Assembly: GCA_014621405.1 (NCBI GenBank)
Contig: JAANBC010000059.1
Coordinates: forward strand, 1 to 64,000
Direction: 5' to 3'
Length of the DNA: 64,000 nucleotides
DNA from: Stylonectria norvegica
Taxonomy: Eukaryota > Ascomycota > Sordariomycetes > Hypocreales > Nectriaceae
Position 1 is the first letter of the stretch. Every line of letters starts with the position of its first letter. The notes beneath the pieces were generated by a model. That model saw only the letters and a program-made list of their open reading frames with translations, ran no database searches and had not been told where the DNA came from. The translations under genes were made by a program, and so were the position numbers. This document shows positions 12,701 to 21,264 of this stretch, piece by piece.

Positions 12701-15700
12701 GGGGCGATATTTGGCCTGTAGACTTCGCTCATGTCGGGGACTCGTTGGAGAGAAGTCATTTCGATGCTGACGATGACACCTCCAACATCAAAGTCTAGAG
12801 AACTCGGATCTTTAGTCAAGAGGCAAGGAGCCTTCGAGTCTTGCAAAATGAACTCTTTCCGTGCTTTTGGGGCCGTGGGATCCAACGCCACAAAAGCACA
12901 ACCTGCCTTTAAAATGCCGAGGATAGAAAAGTATGCCTCGGGGCATTTGTCAAAGTGTACAGCGACGATACTTCCAGGAGGGGCCGTTTCCTTCAGAATA
13001 CTTGCGACCTTGTTACCCAACCGATCGAGTTCTCCGTAGCTCCATGCTTGCTTGATGGGAAATTCCCCATGCCATCCTGTCACAAATTCGAGAGCAGTTT
13101 TGTTAGGGTGCAATAATGTCCTTTCTTCAACAAACTGATGCAATAGTTGTACCGGCGCGGGAAGAGTAGCAGAAGCTGCAGGTAGAATTGAATAGAGATT
13201 GGGGGTTTTGACGTGTAGGTCATCTTCACAGCCGCTCGGGTTGCAAGCGATATCTTTCAGTGATGCGTCGAATTGCTTAGCTAGCAGCTTGGCTTGCTCT
13301 TGCGGAAGAATGTCGTCGTAGTACGTGATGCACAAGCGAATCTCGTCATTTTCCATCGGCTCAATCTCCAAAGACACTGGATACTCAACCATTGCCTCAT
13401 CCTCCACAAGCTTCCAAGGCTCAGAATCAGTCTTGTTTTGCTCCATCTTCTGGTACGCCAAGAGAGTATCGAAAATGAGGCCCGTTGGGTGACCTAGCCA
13501 TTTCTGAACCTGTCCAAGAGGCGCAAATTGGTGTTTGTGGATATGTTGGTTGTACTCCATCATATAGTTTGCCAGGTCGATATTTGACGACACATTGGAA
13601 GCCACAATAGGAACCGTGTTCAAACAAGGGAACGGGGCATCTTTAGTCTCTTCGGAGGTTCTCCCCGACAGCACGATACCGAAGATGACTGAGCTTTCTC
13701 CGAGGTAAGAAGCAAGCACTCGCGTCCAAGCCGCCTGGATCACGGCTTGTATCGAGGTATTTGAGGCTTGCGTTGCTTCTTGTAGTTTCGAGAACGGCAG
13801 CGAAGCTATCATCGTTTCCGCTAAAATGGTCCTCTTTCCAACTCGGAGAGGTGTCATAACAGGGAACTTGTTCACCACGGTGTGGCTAGCCTTGGCTTCC
13901 CAAAACTCTCTTTCCGCGTCGTAGCCGTGATGAGCTTTGCTGAGAATGCTCGACAGAGCCACTTCCACCTTTGGCAGTGGAAGAGATACAATGCCCCCCA
14001 TATATCCCGATAAATCACCAAGCATGTGTTGGAGGGATGCGGCGTCGTAAAGAGCGTGGTGGATTATGATATTCATTGTGAACCGGGACCCTTTCTCCAC
14101 CAACATCACTTTCCAGGGCGGAACGCTCAACAAATTCTGGACGGTTATTCCCATAGCCATCTTTCGTCTAAGGAGGTCAAGCTCTTCGTCTTCGTGCAAT
14201 TGAAAAGTTTCCATTGGAAGAACTGTCCACTTTGGATTATATCTGACCATGGCAAACGAAGTCACCGTATGGTTCACCGGGACGAAGCCAGTTCGAAGCA
14301 TAGGATGCCTGCTTTGGAGAGACTTCCAAGCAGCTTCCAAGTCGTCCATCTTGATGCCTTCGTCGACCAAATAACTGACGGCATTAACATAGTGGTCCCC
14401 TCCAGATTGAAGAAACGATGCGAGCATGGCAGATTGGACTGGTGTGCATGGGAGGACAGCTTCCACCGAGGCGTTATGTGGTAGTTTTGAGTTAATCTGT
14501 GGTGAAACTTCCTTAGCAAAGCTCTCGAAATCGAATGCCTTGACTTCCGTGGTCTTCTTCAGTGAGTTCTCGACCAGCTTCGCAGCTATTTTGGAACAAC
14601 TAGGACACTCGATAACATCAGAGGCGGAAACGCTGAAACCCTTCTGCCGTAAGAGGTAAGCCACTTGGACAGCGTTGATACTGTCGAGGCCTAGCTGGAA
14701 AATGGTCGTATGACGGCGGATCTGAGATATGGATGCTCCAGCCAACTCAGCAAGGACCTGTCGAACTTGAGTTTCGCCTTCTGTCCAGTCTCCTTCATCG
14801 ACTTCGTGGGAGCTCAGAGCTTCAAACCTCTCCTGTCGGGGCTCAAGCGCATCCAGTCCCAAGGAGAACGTAGCAGGTAGACTTGCTCTATCTGCGAGAG
14901 TCGCATGCGGCGCACTCAGCGTGGTTTGAAGCAGGAACTTGAACGTTTCAGCCAGAATTGTCGCCGTTTCTCCCGTCACGATGCTCATGTCGCGGTGGAT
15001 GTTGATAATAAGAGAGTTGAGACCGGGACAAGGCACGATTTCACAAACCAATGGGATGTCCATTTCTCCAGAGTCTTCCTCCAGCGTCCATAGATCCTTA
15101 TCCATATCTTGAAGTGGCTTCTGGAGCAGGAGCAGTGTATCAAACAAGTGTCTGCCGTTTTGGCTGGCCGTTTTCTGTACCAGACGCAAAGGGGTAAACT
15201 GATACGGAATCGTCGCCGCGTTCAGCGTTTGCATCTGTTTCACTAGGTCGATGTTGCTCGAGTTTCTAGCAAAGTCGGCCCGGACAGGGATGGTGTTGAA
15301 GCAGGGAGCGACAAGCCTGTCTAGCCCTTCTATGTTCAGCGTGCGACCATTAACGACATTTCCGAAGCAGACATCAGATCTCTTATGGACCATTGCCAGA
15401 ACGTTGGCCCAGCTGGCTTGGCAGATTGAGAGGAGCGAGACGCCGAGAGTTCGGATCTGAGCTTGGAGTTCTGTGAGCGGCAGGCCGAGGGATGTTGTAT
15501 GAGTACATTGATCCATCTCACCCGGCGAGGCTTGAGAGAAAAGGGCAGATGAGCAGTAACTGCGGAACTGCTCTGCCCAAAACTGCTCAACGTCACCTGG
15601 TAATGACATAGCGGATTGCAGAAACTGCCTGTACGCTACGGGTGGCTGCAAGCCTTCGCCCCGAGCTAAAGCCTCAACTTCCTTCAAGAGACTCTCCATT

Positions 15701-18700
15701 GCAACACCGTCGTACAGGGCGTGGTGGCATATGAAGGAAAGGAATGTGGAGCCCCTATATCTCAATAAGCCGAGAGACACCGGAGGTATGCCTGTGTCGA
15801 TCGGATCAGGAAGAGTCCTCAGATGTTCTTGGATTGCCCTGTCAAAAGAAGGCTCGATCACATCGAATGTCAGCCAAGGGATCTCCCATCCTTCAATTAC
15901 AACTTGAGCAATCGCACGCTGTGTGTCGCTTGTGGTAACAAAACAGGTTCGTAGAATCTGGTGTCTCTGGGACAAGGTAGACCAGTATGACTTCATATCC
16001 TCCGGCTCAGCGTGGAGCCGCAAGAGAACCTTGTTGTAGTAGCTTCTCTGGTTGTGAGAGAGCATTGCCTCCTGCAGAGGAGTACAGGGAAGCACTTCTG
16101 TAACAAGTTTGGAGTCCATTGCAAAATTCTCAATCACCATAGCAGTGTAGCTTTCAGAGAAAAACTGCACAGGTGCTGCCAAAGCCTCCTCCAGGATTGG
16201 CATCTTCTCTGATATATGGCGGGCCAGCTGTACTATAGTTGGATTTTGAAGCACGGCAGACACGGCAAGTCTGATGTTCAACTGGGAGCTGATCTTGCGG
16301 GCAAGCTCAATTGCGGAAACCGAGTCAACTCCGAGCATCGCCAAAGGTGTCCATCGACCAAATTCGTGTCTTTGGGTCTTGGTAGATTCTGCGATGATGT
16401 CCGCCAAGATGCCCTCTGTTGCAGTCCAATCACCCTGATCGCCGATGTCTTGGAGAGCTTTGGAGGTAGCCTCAAGATACTTATTCCCCAGACCTTTGAA
16501 ACAAGACTGGAGGCGTCGCCGATCAACCTTTCCACTCGGAAGAAGTGGAATCAGAGAGACAGGAATGAGATACGACGGGACCATGTAGCCTGGTAACCGC
16601 GACTGCAAGGTCGCAAGGAGAGACCGATGGACTTCTGCATCCACAACAAGTTCGTGGAAGTCAACACGTTCCTTCTGTGAGGCATAGAACAAAGCAAGCT
16701 GCTCAGGTAAGTCCTTCTCCCGCTTGATCAACAGAGTCACTGCCGATTTTACCACTTCAGTCGATGTGGCGACGCTGTTGATCTCGCTTATCTCGATTCG
16801 CTGGCCCCTGAGCTTGATTTGGTCATCGAGTCGACCGAGTATAACGAGAGAACCATCGGGCAACATACGTCCCAAGTCGCCCGAGCGATAAAGTCTCCCA
16901 TATTGAGGATGCTGGATGAACTTCTGTGACGTCAACTTTGGCATGTTGAAGTACCCCTGAGCGACTTGATCGCCACCGAAGCACAACTCTCCGACCCAGC
17001 CCAAAGGAACCGTATCTAGACTACTAGGGAACAGTATGAAGGTGGAAGTGTTGGGAAATGCATGGCCGAGATGCTCAATGTGATCGCCGACTGCCATTCT
17101 CTTAACGCTACAGATGTTGGTCGTCTCTGAAGGACCGTAGCCCTGCCATAGTCGGTCGCCCCATGTATCCAAAACGCCCCGAGTGAGCGGTTCACCGGCC
17201 GTAACGAGGAAATCCACGCCAGGCACATTACCAGGGTTGATAAGGGATGCCACTGTGGGCGTCATGCTTAAGTGTGTGACATCCAGTTCTCGGATCGCGT
17301 ACTCCAGATCTTCAAAGATGGTGTCGTTTGTCCCAGCACAAAGGCACATGCCATTATGCCAGGTGAAGAAAATTTCGAAGACAGATACATCAAAGGCCTG
17401 TGAGCAAGTTTGGAGGAGACGCGATTGGCGACCAGTTGAGGTAGGATATATCGACTTTAGATGTGAGATGTTGGCCATAATATTATGCTGGGTCACCGCG
17501 ACACCCTTTGGAACTCCTGTAGTTCCTGAAGTGTAGATGATGTAGGCCAGTCGAGAAGAATCCGTTGGGATGTCAAGATTGTTGGTAGGGAATTCGCCTA
17601 GAGCGGCCAGGTCAATGTCGATGACGCGACAGCCCAAGATGTTAGACGACCGAGGTAAATATGCGGTATCGACTAGGCAATGCTGAATGCCGGCTTGCTC
17701 CAGAATATCTCGCACGCGGGCGAGTGGAGTTGACGGCAGGATGGGAAGATAAGCGCAACCGGCTTTGACGATTCCTAAGACAGAAGCGTAGAGAGTCGGC
17801 AATTTGTCCATGATGATAGCGACCACTTCCCCAACCTGAGGCTCCTGTGCTCGCAAATACCAAGCAACTTGGTTACCAACATTATTTAGCTCCCCAAAGG
17901 ACATTTTTACTGTTTGAGAAGCCGGACCGAGCGACTCGGCGAAACATAGGGCGTTTTCATCAGGATAATTTCTGGCGATTTCCTCAAAACCTTTGGCAAG
18001 ATCTGAACCTGACTCGAGGAGCGGCGGGCTAGCGTTGTAAACCGATAGACTGGTGTTTATACTTTTACGTATAGATCCAATATCTTGTGATGTGTTCGCG
18101 AGCATGGCCAGAGCTGTGCTCTCGAATTGCTGAACCATCTGTTGAATAACCTCCGGCGAGAAAACGTCTGAGTGATATGTCATCTGCACGTAGAACCCAT
18201 CAGCTGTAGGTTCGACTTCCACCAGCAAGGGTGTCTCTAAACGATCAAGGTGCCGCGTCTCTTTGACCAAGTTTGAGGCGCGCGCGTGGCTGTCAAGCGA
18301 CTCCTGATACGCAAACAGAACATCATAGAAGCTCTCGCCAGGCTGAAGACTCGCCAATCTCTTGATTTCCGACAATGGTAGAGCGCAGTGTTCCATGATT
18401 TTGCGATTATTTGCATGAAGATTGTTGAGAAGATCAAGACTTGCTGTCAATGATCCAAAATCTACCCTCAGGGGCAACGACGCGATACAGGGTCCGATGA
18501 TTTTTTCGATCCCCGCGACGGGAATCGTCCTTCCAGAGGTCACAGAGCCAATGACTACGTCTCGAGCTCCCGTGATTCCGCTCCAGACTATAGCCAAAGA
18601 GGCTTGGAAGAGGACATGAGCGCTACATCCAATGTCGGAAATCTCTTTATCCACTATTTGCTTGAGGATCTGCAAACGGGTTCGGCTTGAGCGAATTTGC

Positions 18701-21264
18701 CGTGATCGAGTGGCGCGGTCGACAAGTTTCGGTAACGGAACTTTGCTCCAACCGCGGAGATGCTCGGTCCAGAATACCCTAGCTGCATCATCGGAGTCTT
18801 GACTTGTTTGCTCGCTATAGAAGCGTGTGATGTTTCGAAAGCTTGGCCGACTAGTCAATGGCCCCTTCGCCAATAATCTCGATAGGTCCGAGAGCAAGAT
18901 ATCCATCGACCAGCCATCGTAAATGGAGTGATGGATGTGTATCAGGATACGGGGGCCCGAAGTCGTGGTCCCTTCTTGAATCTGGATCCGGAGAGGGCGT
19001 AGGTAGTCTTCTGATTTTGACAAGCTCAAAGCTTCCATGGGCTTGTTGGAGACTTCAAGCTGTCCGTCTCGCGGATCTGTAAATAAGATCGAGATGAACT
19101 TTCCACGCCAAGTCGCGAATCCTGCTCGCAGAACTTCATTCCGGCGAGCCAGCTCTCGTAACGCAGCTAAGACCTGCTGAGCTGTATGTTCTTTCGGCGC
19201 TTGCAACTGAATCTCGTTGCAATAAGCAGAATCGTTTTGTACCGTCTCAGCTAGCATCGCTGACTGCAAGGGGGTACATGGCGTGACATCTTCAATGAAC
19301 TCTTCCTGGCCTTGCAAAGACGAGTTCTGCAGTATGATCTCTTCCAAGTGCTCTTTGAGACTGATTTGACTTGACGGAGAGCTGGGCGTCTGTTGGACAA
19401 GTTGTCTTCGTACCTCGAAGACGATTTCCGAGACTCTCTTCAAGTTAAGTAAGCCCATCGAACTCATATCAAGACCCGAATCCCGAAGTGCCGAGGCCAG
19501 CTTGATTGCCTTCAAGGAGTCTAGACCTGCAGCGGCAAGCAACGTCGTTACGCTGACTTTGCAATTCAAAACCTCGGTGACGACACTCAACACCTTTCCC
19601 TCAATCTCATCAACTGGGAGAACTTCGTCAGTGTCCCCCACCCAGTCCGCTTTTCGCTGCTCGTGATCCGACTTTAGCTTTTTCCTGTCAACCTTTCCAC
19701 TAGGCAACCTAGGGAAGTCGGCCATGAGAAGAATCTCCCCTGGAACCATGAACTGGGGCAGCCAGTCTCTGCACTTATCAAGAATTGTTCCTTCGGCAAC
19801 GCCTGCGTCGACTGCACAGAAAACGACCAGTATGGAGTTGACCACAGCTGCTACGGCGCTGTGACATCCTGATGTCCGAAGCACGGCTTGTTCTACTTCG
19901 CCGAGCTCGAGCCGCTGGCCTCGGAGTTTCACTTGGCCATCTGATAGACGTCCAAGGCACTCGAGTCTCCCATCCGGCAGGAGACGAGCTTTGTCGCCGG
20001 TGCGGTATACTCTACCGTAAGGAGATTGTATGAAGACAGCGCGTGTCTGTTCTGGGCGGTTTATGTAGCCACTTGCGAGCTGGTAACCGCCAACAGCGAG
20101 TTCCCCCACTTCACCTGCGGGTAGGACCTCGAAGGCAGCGTTTTCGTCTGCCGAGTCCGCAGGCTTGATGATAAAGCAAGAGACAGTGTCTAGGGGCACG
20201 CCAATGTTTCCAGTGGACGAGTCTGACGAAAATGCGGTTTGAAGAGTGCTGTATTGAGCTGTTAGCTTCGTCTGAGGATATTTCAGGAACCCTACTGACC
20301 AGTGGATAGTAGCTTCGGTCGGACCATACATGGCCCATAGCATGCTCGGCTTGCCCTTGCTTCCTCCGAATTCCTCAACAACGGGTGCGTTGAGCATTTC
20401 GCCAATCGTCAAAAGCAACCTTAGCTTAGGGGCGCTTTCTCGATTCCTCAACAGGCTCCCGGCAACAGTAGGTGTCAATTCACAAGCGTCCACTTCCATG
20501 TTCCGTAAAACAGCAGGAAGATCGTTGAGCATCTCTACCCGACGAACAGTGACTAGGGTGCTCCCCCGGAAAAGGGGAAAGAATATTTCGAAGACGGAGA
20601 CGTCAAAAGTGGGAGCAGCAAACTGGAGAAAACGAGAAAACTGTGGAATGTGTCTATCGTGCCCGAGCAGTGCTTGGGTGGCAGCGTCGTGGGAGATTCC
20701 CACGCCTTTTGGCGTGCCTGTCGAACCGGACGTGTACATTACATAGGCGAGATCCTCAGGGGTAGCGACTCGATGCTCTAAAGATCCCTGATTCGAGGGA
20801 CTGTCATCGTCGCCGTCCTCGTCCACGACAATTATCTTGGAGCTGATATCCTTGGGAACCTCTGCTACGAGATCCCTAGAAACCAGCAAGACTGTTGCAG
20901 ACACATCTTTGAGGATGAATTTTACTCTTTCAGGGGGTGCATCGATGTTCAAGGGGCAGAATGCCCCCCCGGCCTTGAGGATTGCCAGCAGGGAGATGTA
21001 CAGAATGGGAGACTGGTGTAGGAGAACAGGAACCACCAGCTGTCCCTCGACTCCCCCTACGGCTCTAGTTATGCGAGCGGCCAGAACATCGGCTGCGTCG
21101 TGTAGTTCCCGATAGGTGAAAGAGTATCTGTGGTTGTTGCCCATGTAGTCTAGTGCTGGCTGTTGAAGTTGCTGGCCAGTTCGTCGGACCAGCTGGTGTA
21201 AGAGACCTGGCCCTGATAGCCTTTCGGCCGTCTTATTGAGAATGGATAGGCCTGAAGAGTCCAT
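6718..21264 (-). CDS. sidC: Ferrichrome-type siderophore nonribosomal peptide synthetase (SidC/NPS2 family)
   Basis: A single exon of 4848 residues from the ATG at 21264 (ACACCATGG). The frame is open 30 codons further upstream but only from a TTG. Domains in order, numbered from this ATG: A1 15-560 (YTSGSTGTPKG near 175), T1 Ser583, C1 655-1070 (HHSIYDG, His779), A2 1088-1600, T2 Ser1648, C2 1725-2140 (His1848), T3 Ser2195, C3 2268-2690 (HHALYDA, His2403), A3 2705-3215, T4 Ser3274, C4 3350-3770 (FHALYDG, His3484), T5 Ser3821, C5 3895-4310 (AHALYDG, His4029), T6 Ser4377, C6 4450-4848 (His4569). All six carrier domains keep the phosphopantetheine serine. There is no thioesterase; in this family the terminal C domain closes the ring. 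Family knowledge says such enzymes join glycine/serine and N5-acyl-N5-hydroxyornithine into a cyclic hexapeptide (ferricrocin or ferrichrome). The exact product is not readable here. The gene is divergent from sidA and shares the promoter holding the GATA sites. The symbol is assigned by family. Confidence 0.93.
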   Translation of the reverse strand: MDSSGLSILNKTAERLSGPGLLHQLVRRTGQQLQQPALDYMGNNHRYSFTYRELHDAADVLAARITRAVGGVEGQLVVPVLLHQSPILYISLLAILKAGGAFCPLNIDAPPERVKFILKDVSATVLLVSRDLVAEVPKDISSKIIVVDEDGDDDSPSNQGSLEHRVATPEDLAYVMYTSGSTGTPKGVGISHDAATQALLGHDRHIPQFSRFLQFAAPTFDVSVFEIFFPLFRGSTLVTVRRVEMLNDLPAVLRNMEVDACELTPTVAGSLLRNRESAPKLRLLLTIGEMLNAPVVEEFGGSKGKPSMLWAMYGPTEATIHWSVGFLKYPQTKLTAQYSTLQTAFSSDSSTGNIGVPLDTVSCFIIKPADSADENAAFEVLPAGEVGELAVGGYQLASGYINRPEQTRAVFIQSPYGRVYRTGDKARLLPDGRLECLGRLSDGQVKLRGQRLELGEVEQAVLRTSGCHSAVAAVVNSILVVFCAVDAGVAEGTILDKCRDWLPQFMVPGEILLMADFPRLPSGKVDRKKLKSDHEQRKADWVGDTDEVLPVDEIEGKVLSVVTEVLNCKVSVTTLLAAAGLDSLKAIKLASALRDSGLDMSSMGLLNLKRVSEIVFEVRRQLVQQTPSSPSSQISLKEHLEEIILQNSSLQGQEEFIEDVTPCTPLQSAMLAETVQNDSAYCNEIQLQAPKEHTAQQVLAALRELARRNEVLRAGFATWRGKFISILFTDPRDGQLEVSNKPMEALSLSKSEDYLRPLRIQIQEGTTTSGPRILIHIHHSIYDGWSMDILLSDLSRLLAKGPLTSRPSFRNITRFYSEQTSQDSDDAARVFWTEHLRGWSKVPLPKLVDRATRSRQIRSSRTRLQILKQIVDKEISDIGCSAHVLFQASLAIVWSGITGARDVVIGSVTSGRTIPVAGIEKIIGPCIASLPLRVDFGSLTASLDLLNNLHANNRKIMEHCALPLSEIKRLASLQPGESFYDVLFAYQESLDSHARASNLVKETRHLDRLETPLLVEVEPTADGFYVQMTYHSDVFSPEVIQQMVQQFESTALAMLANTSQDIGSIRKSINTSLSVYNASPPLLESGSDLAKGFEEIARNYPDENALCFAESLGPASQTVKMSFGELNNVGNQVAWYLRAQEPQVGEVVAIIMDKLPTLYASVLGIVKAGCAYLPILPSTPLARVRDILEQAGIQHCLVDTAYLPRSSNILGCRVIDIDLAALGEFPTNNLDIPTDSSRLAYIIYTSGTTGVPKGVAVTQHNIMANISHLKSIYPTSTGRQSRLLQTCSQAFDVSVFEIFFTWHNGMCLCAGTNDTIFEDLEYAIRELDVTHLSMTPTVASLINPGNVPGVDFLVTAGEPLTRGVLDTWGDRLWQGYGPSETTNICSVKRMAVGDHIEHLGHAFPNTSTFILFPSSLDTVPLGWVGELCFGGDQVAQGYFNMPKLTSQKFIQHPQYGRLYRSGDLGRMLPDGSLVILGRLDDQIKLRGQRIEISEINSVATSTEVVKSAVTLLIKREKDLPEQLALFYASQKERVDFHELVVDAEVHRSLLATLQSRLPGYMVPSYLIPVSLIPLLPSGKVDRRRLQSCFKGLGNKYLEATSKALQDIGDQGDWTATEGILADIIAESTKTQRHEFGRWTPLAMLGVDSVSAIELARKISSQLNIRLAVSAVLQNPTIVQLARHISEKMPILEEALAAPVQFFSESYTAMVIENFAMDSKLVTEVLPCTPLQEAMLSHNQRSYYNKVLLRLHAEPEDMKSYWSTLSQRHQILRTCFVTTSDTQRAIAQVVIEGWEIPWLTFDVIEPSFDRAIQEHLRTLPDPIDTGIPPVSLGLLRYRGSTFLSFICHHALYDGVAMESLLKEVEALARGEGLQPPVAYRQFLQSAMSLPGDVEQFWAEQFRSYCSSALFSQASPGEMDQCTHTTSLGLPLTELQAQIRTLGVSLLSICQASWANVLAMVHKRSDVCFGNVVNGRTLNIEGLDRLVAPCFNTIPVRADFARNSSNIDLVKQMQTLNAATIPYQFTPLRLVQKTASQNGRHLFDTLLLLQKPLQDMDKDLWTLEEDSGEMDIPLVCEIVPCPGLNSLIINIHRDMSIVTGETATILAETFKFLLQTTLSAPHATLADRASLPATFSLGLDALEPRQERFEALSSHEVDEGDWTEGETQVRQVLAELAGASISQIRRHTTIFQLGLDSINAVQVAYLLRQKGFSVSASDVIECPSCSKIAAKLVENSLKKTTEVKAFDFESFAKEVSPQINSKLPHNASVEAVLPCTPVQSAMLASFLQSGGDHYVNAVSYLVDEGIKMDDLEAAWKSLQSRHPMLRTGFVPVNHTVTSFAMVRYNPKWTVLPMETFQLHEDEELDLLRRKMAMGITVQNLLSVPPWKVMLVEKGSRFTMNIIIHHALYDAASLQHMLGDLSGYMGGIVSLPLPKVEVALSSILSKAHHGYDAEREFWEAKASHTVVNKFPVMTPLRVGKRTILAETMIASLPFSKLQEATQASNTSIQAVIQAAWTRVLASYLGESSVIFGIVLSGRTSEETKDAPFPCLNTVPIVASNVSSNIDLANYMMEYNQHIHKHQFAPLGQVQKWLGHPTGLIFDTLLAYQKMEQNKTDSEPWKLVEDEAMVEYPVSLEIEPMENDEIRLCITYYDDILPQEQAKLLAKQFDASLKDIACNPSGCEDDLHVKTPNLYSILPAASATLPAPVQLLHQFVEERTLLHPNKTALEFVTGWHGEFPIKQAWSYGELDRLGNKVASILKETAPPGSIVAVHFDKCPEAYFSILGILKAGCAFVALDPTAPKARKEFILQDSKAPCLLTKDPSSLDFDVGGVIVSIEMTSLQRVPDMSEVYRPNIAPSDTCYCLYTSGTTGTPKGCEITHDNAVQAMMAFQELFKGHWDETSRWLQFAALHFDVSVLEQYWSWSVGIAVVAAPKDLILDDLTGSISRLDITHIDLTPSLARLTHPDEVPSLCRGVFITGGEQLKQEILDIWGPKAVIHNAYGPTEATIGVTMYQRVPINGRPSNIGQQFPNVGSYVFRQGTEIPVVRGGVGELCVSGKLVGKGYLHRPELTEERFPVLAEFGERIYRTGDLVRMLHDGCFDFLGRADDQVKLRGQRLEIAEIDHTIRTDVDEIRDTATIVTHHGTSGKDVLVSFIVGQETYAGELRILPDSEGLSAKAKEACRARLPGYMVPTYIFSLPFIPLSPNNKAEVKDLKRLFSELSHEMLVELNAAAAAPVSRLANENMKKLVRILADFSNSKAEDLSPLTSIFDVGVDSITALRLSSLLKDRGFPSASPAILLKYPVVADLANALTKKISKRQDKLIREARQAVQAHSHKYRALVCRDLGVKPRDIEYIAPCSPLQQGIISRTMTSDRLDAYFNTFELELRYDTSLERLRAAWEGLVKSEAILRTAFVPTTDGFIQVAFKSSQSLWEEKCFDSEELARRFLEERNADWIKNNASAIAKPFLLTHTTTPRSRRLVMSIFHALYDGNSLKLMLDRVLSIYRHEKEPSSPSFLEALMHGPLWRYDDCRPFWEEHLHGSRFKPMPQLTSKPQKEGVMVTRSISATALETVRSLQNVTLQAVVLALWTSALQSYLARQVNVGVIVSGRAIELPDIEQTIGPLFNTVPFYPKTVQKQTWESLIRRCHDFNTALLDFQHVPLKNIQKWCSAGKPLFDILFALQIEAAQPESVLPWEVVDSHASPDYPLALEAVYTRNGQLRLTLAAEGHIATSLELEELLDQIESCASSMAAAPDSEVAIVYAEDLLDDQDSIQIAPLSSDQVNSFEWTELAITIQREVALLADVPLESVTERVTVLELGLDSIDIIKLSAKLKKMGVAIAPSQIMRCQSIARMVLELDKADNVAPIDDLPNDALQNVKHKLWKHMEQRGLDMDGVESILPPTPLQESMVAAMIQSSFESYFNHDILEIAETVNLLKLQTAWAEVIGRSPILRTSFYEVEDQELDMAYCQVISKAQELDFSHTKLDDLAGFHDITSKSKRLARDGAGTMKLFQLSFATFGSRRFVIISMAHALYDGWSLSLLYQDLQPAYDGSSTSRPSSEVFLSKISEAEGLDAKEFWTQYLQGVTPTIVPMNESSAADSEVELQKGELTSTISLSDITGFCKQHSISQQALCQASWAIMLAQQMQTLDVTFGVVVSGRDFDGAEDLMFPTMNTVASRCILHGSPAEFLRYLEDNMGDVREFQNYSLRKAQLAANLQGQGLFNTLFILQKSPSSPASDPMLLSIEGSSSTEYPVCVEAEALGDGLVWRVAYDPRCTLGEGPQKLLADLDGIMKFLMTSDASDILLFEERGVSICGMSSVMIKDDWTSDEASVEEDVPAEIEEWDSTSSAIREVLHQISNVPITSIRRSDTLYHLGLDSISAIKVSSLLRRQMINLRPQDLIKATSIGHMADMAILPRETDVRVIVDSDTWTPPEDIKIDQLLDGSGLSLEEIELLPALPMQVYMLSAWQNAEGAVFYPEFAYSIASSFELETIQTAWDGLVSEVPLLRTRFIATRSREVPFLQAIANDRHLRLGQISQDFNAAGISQVLAGVQITRQEDKTWMFRLRIHHALYDGFSLPALMQRFSALLNAETVISDQGLSYWKKFAVAQASPARRDSRREFWSKYLQGCPQKPAKKPPVAEVKERVSYLKKSAVPEMTRIRKFAAQNGIGVQSLFLAAYAKVLAAETQDDAYGTVVFGIYLANRAEDHDLPSMYPTLALVPLRVEAARNRSLSSIAAVVQQDIHAISSDGRADVGLQEISAWTGVKLTSFVNFLSLPTTSEASIGPVRLIPTDLAGPLTTEETAENLHDTWLQRNVVKSDIPVSSYAASLKKSKAAVTNDLALVICRH

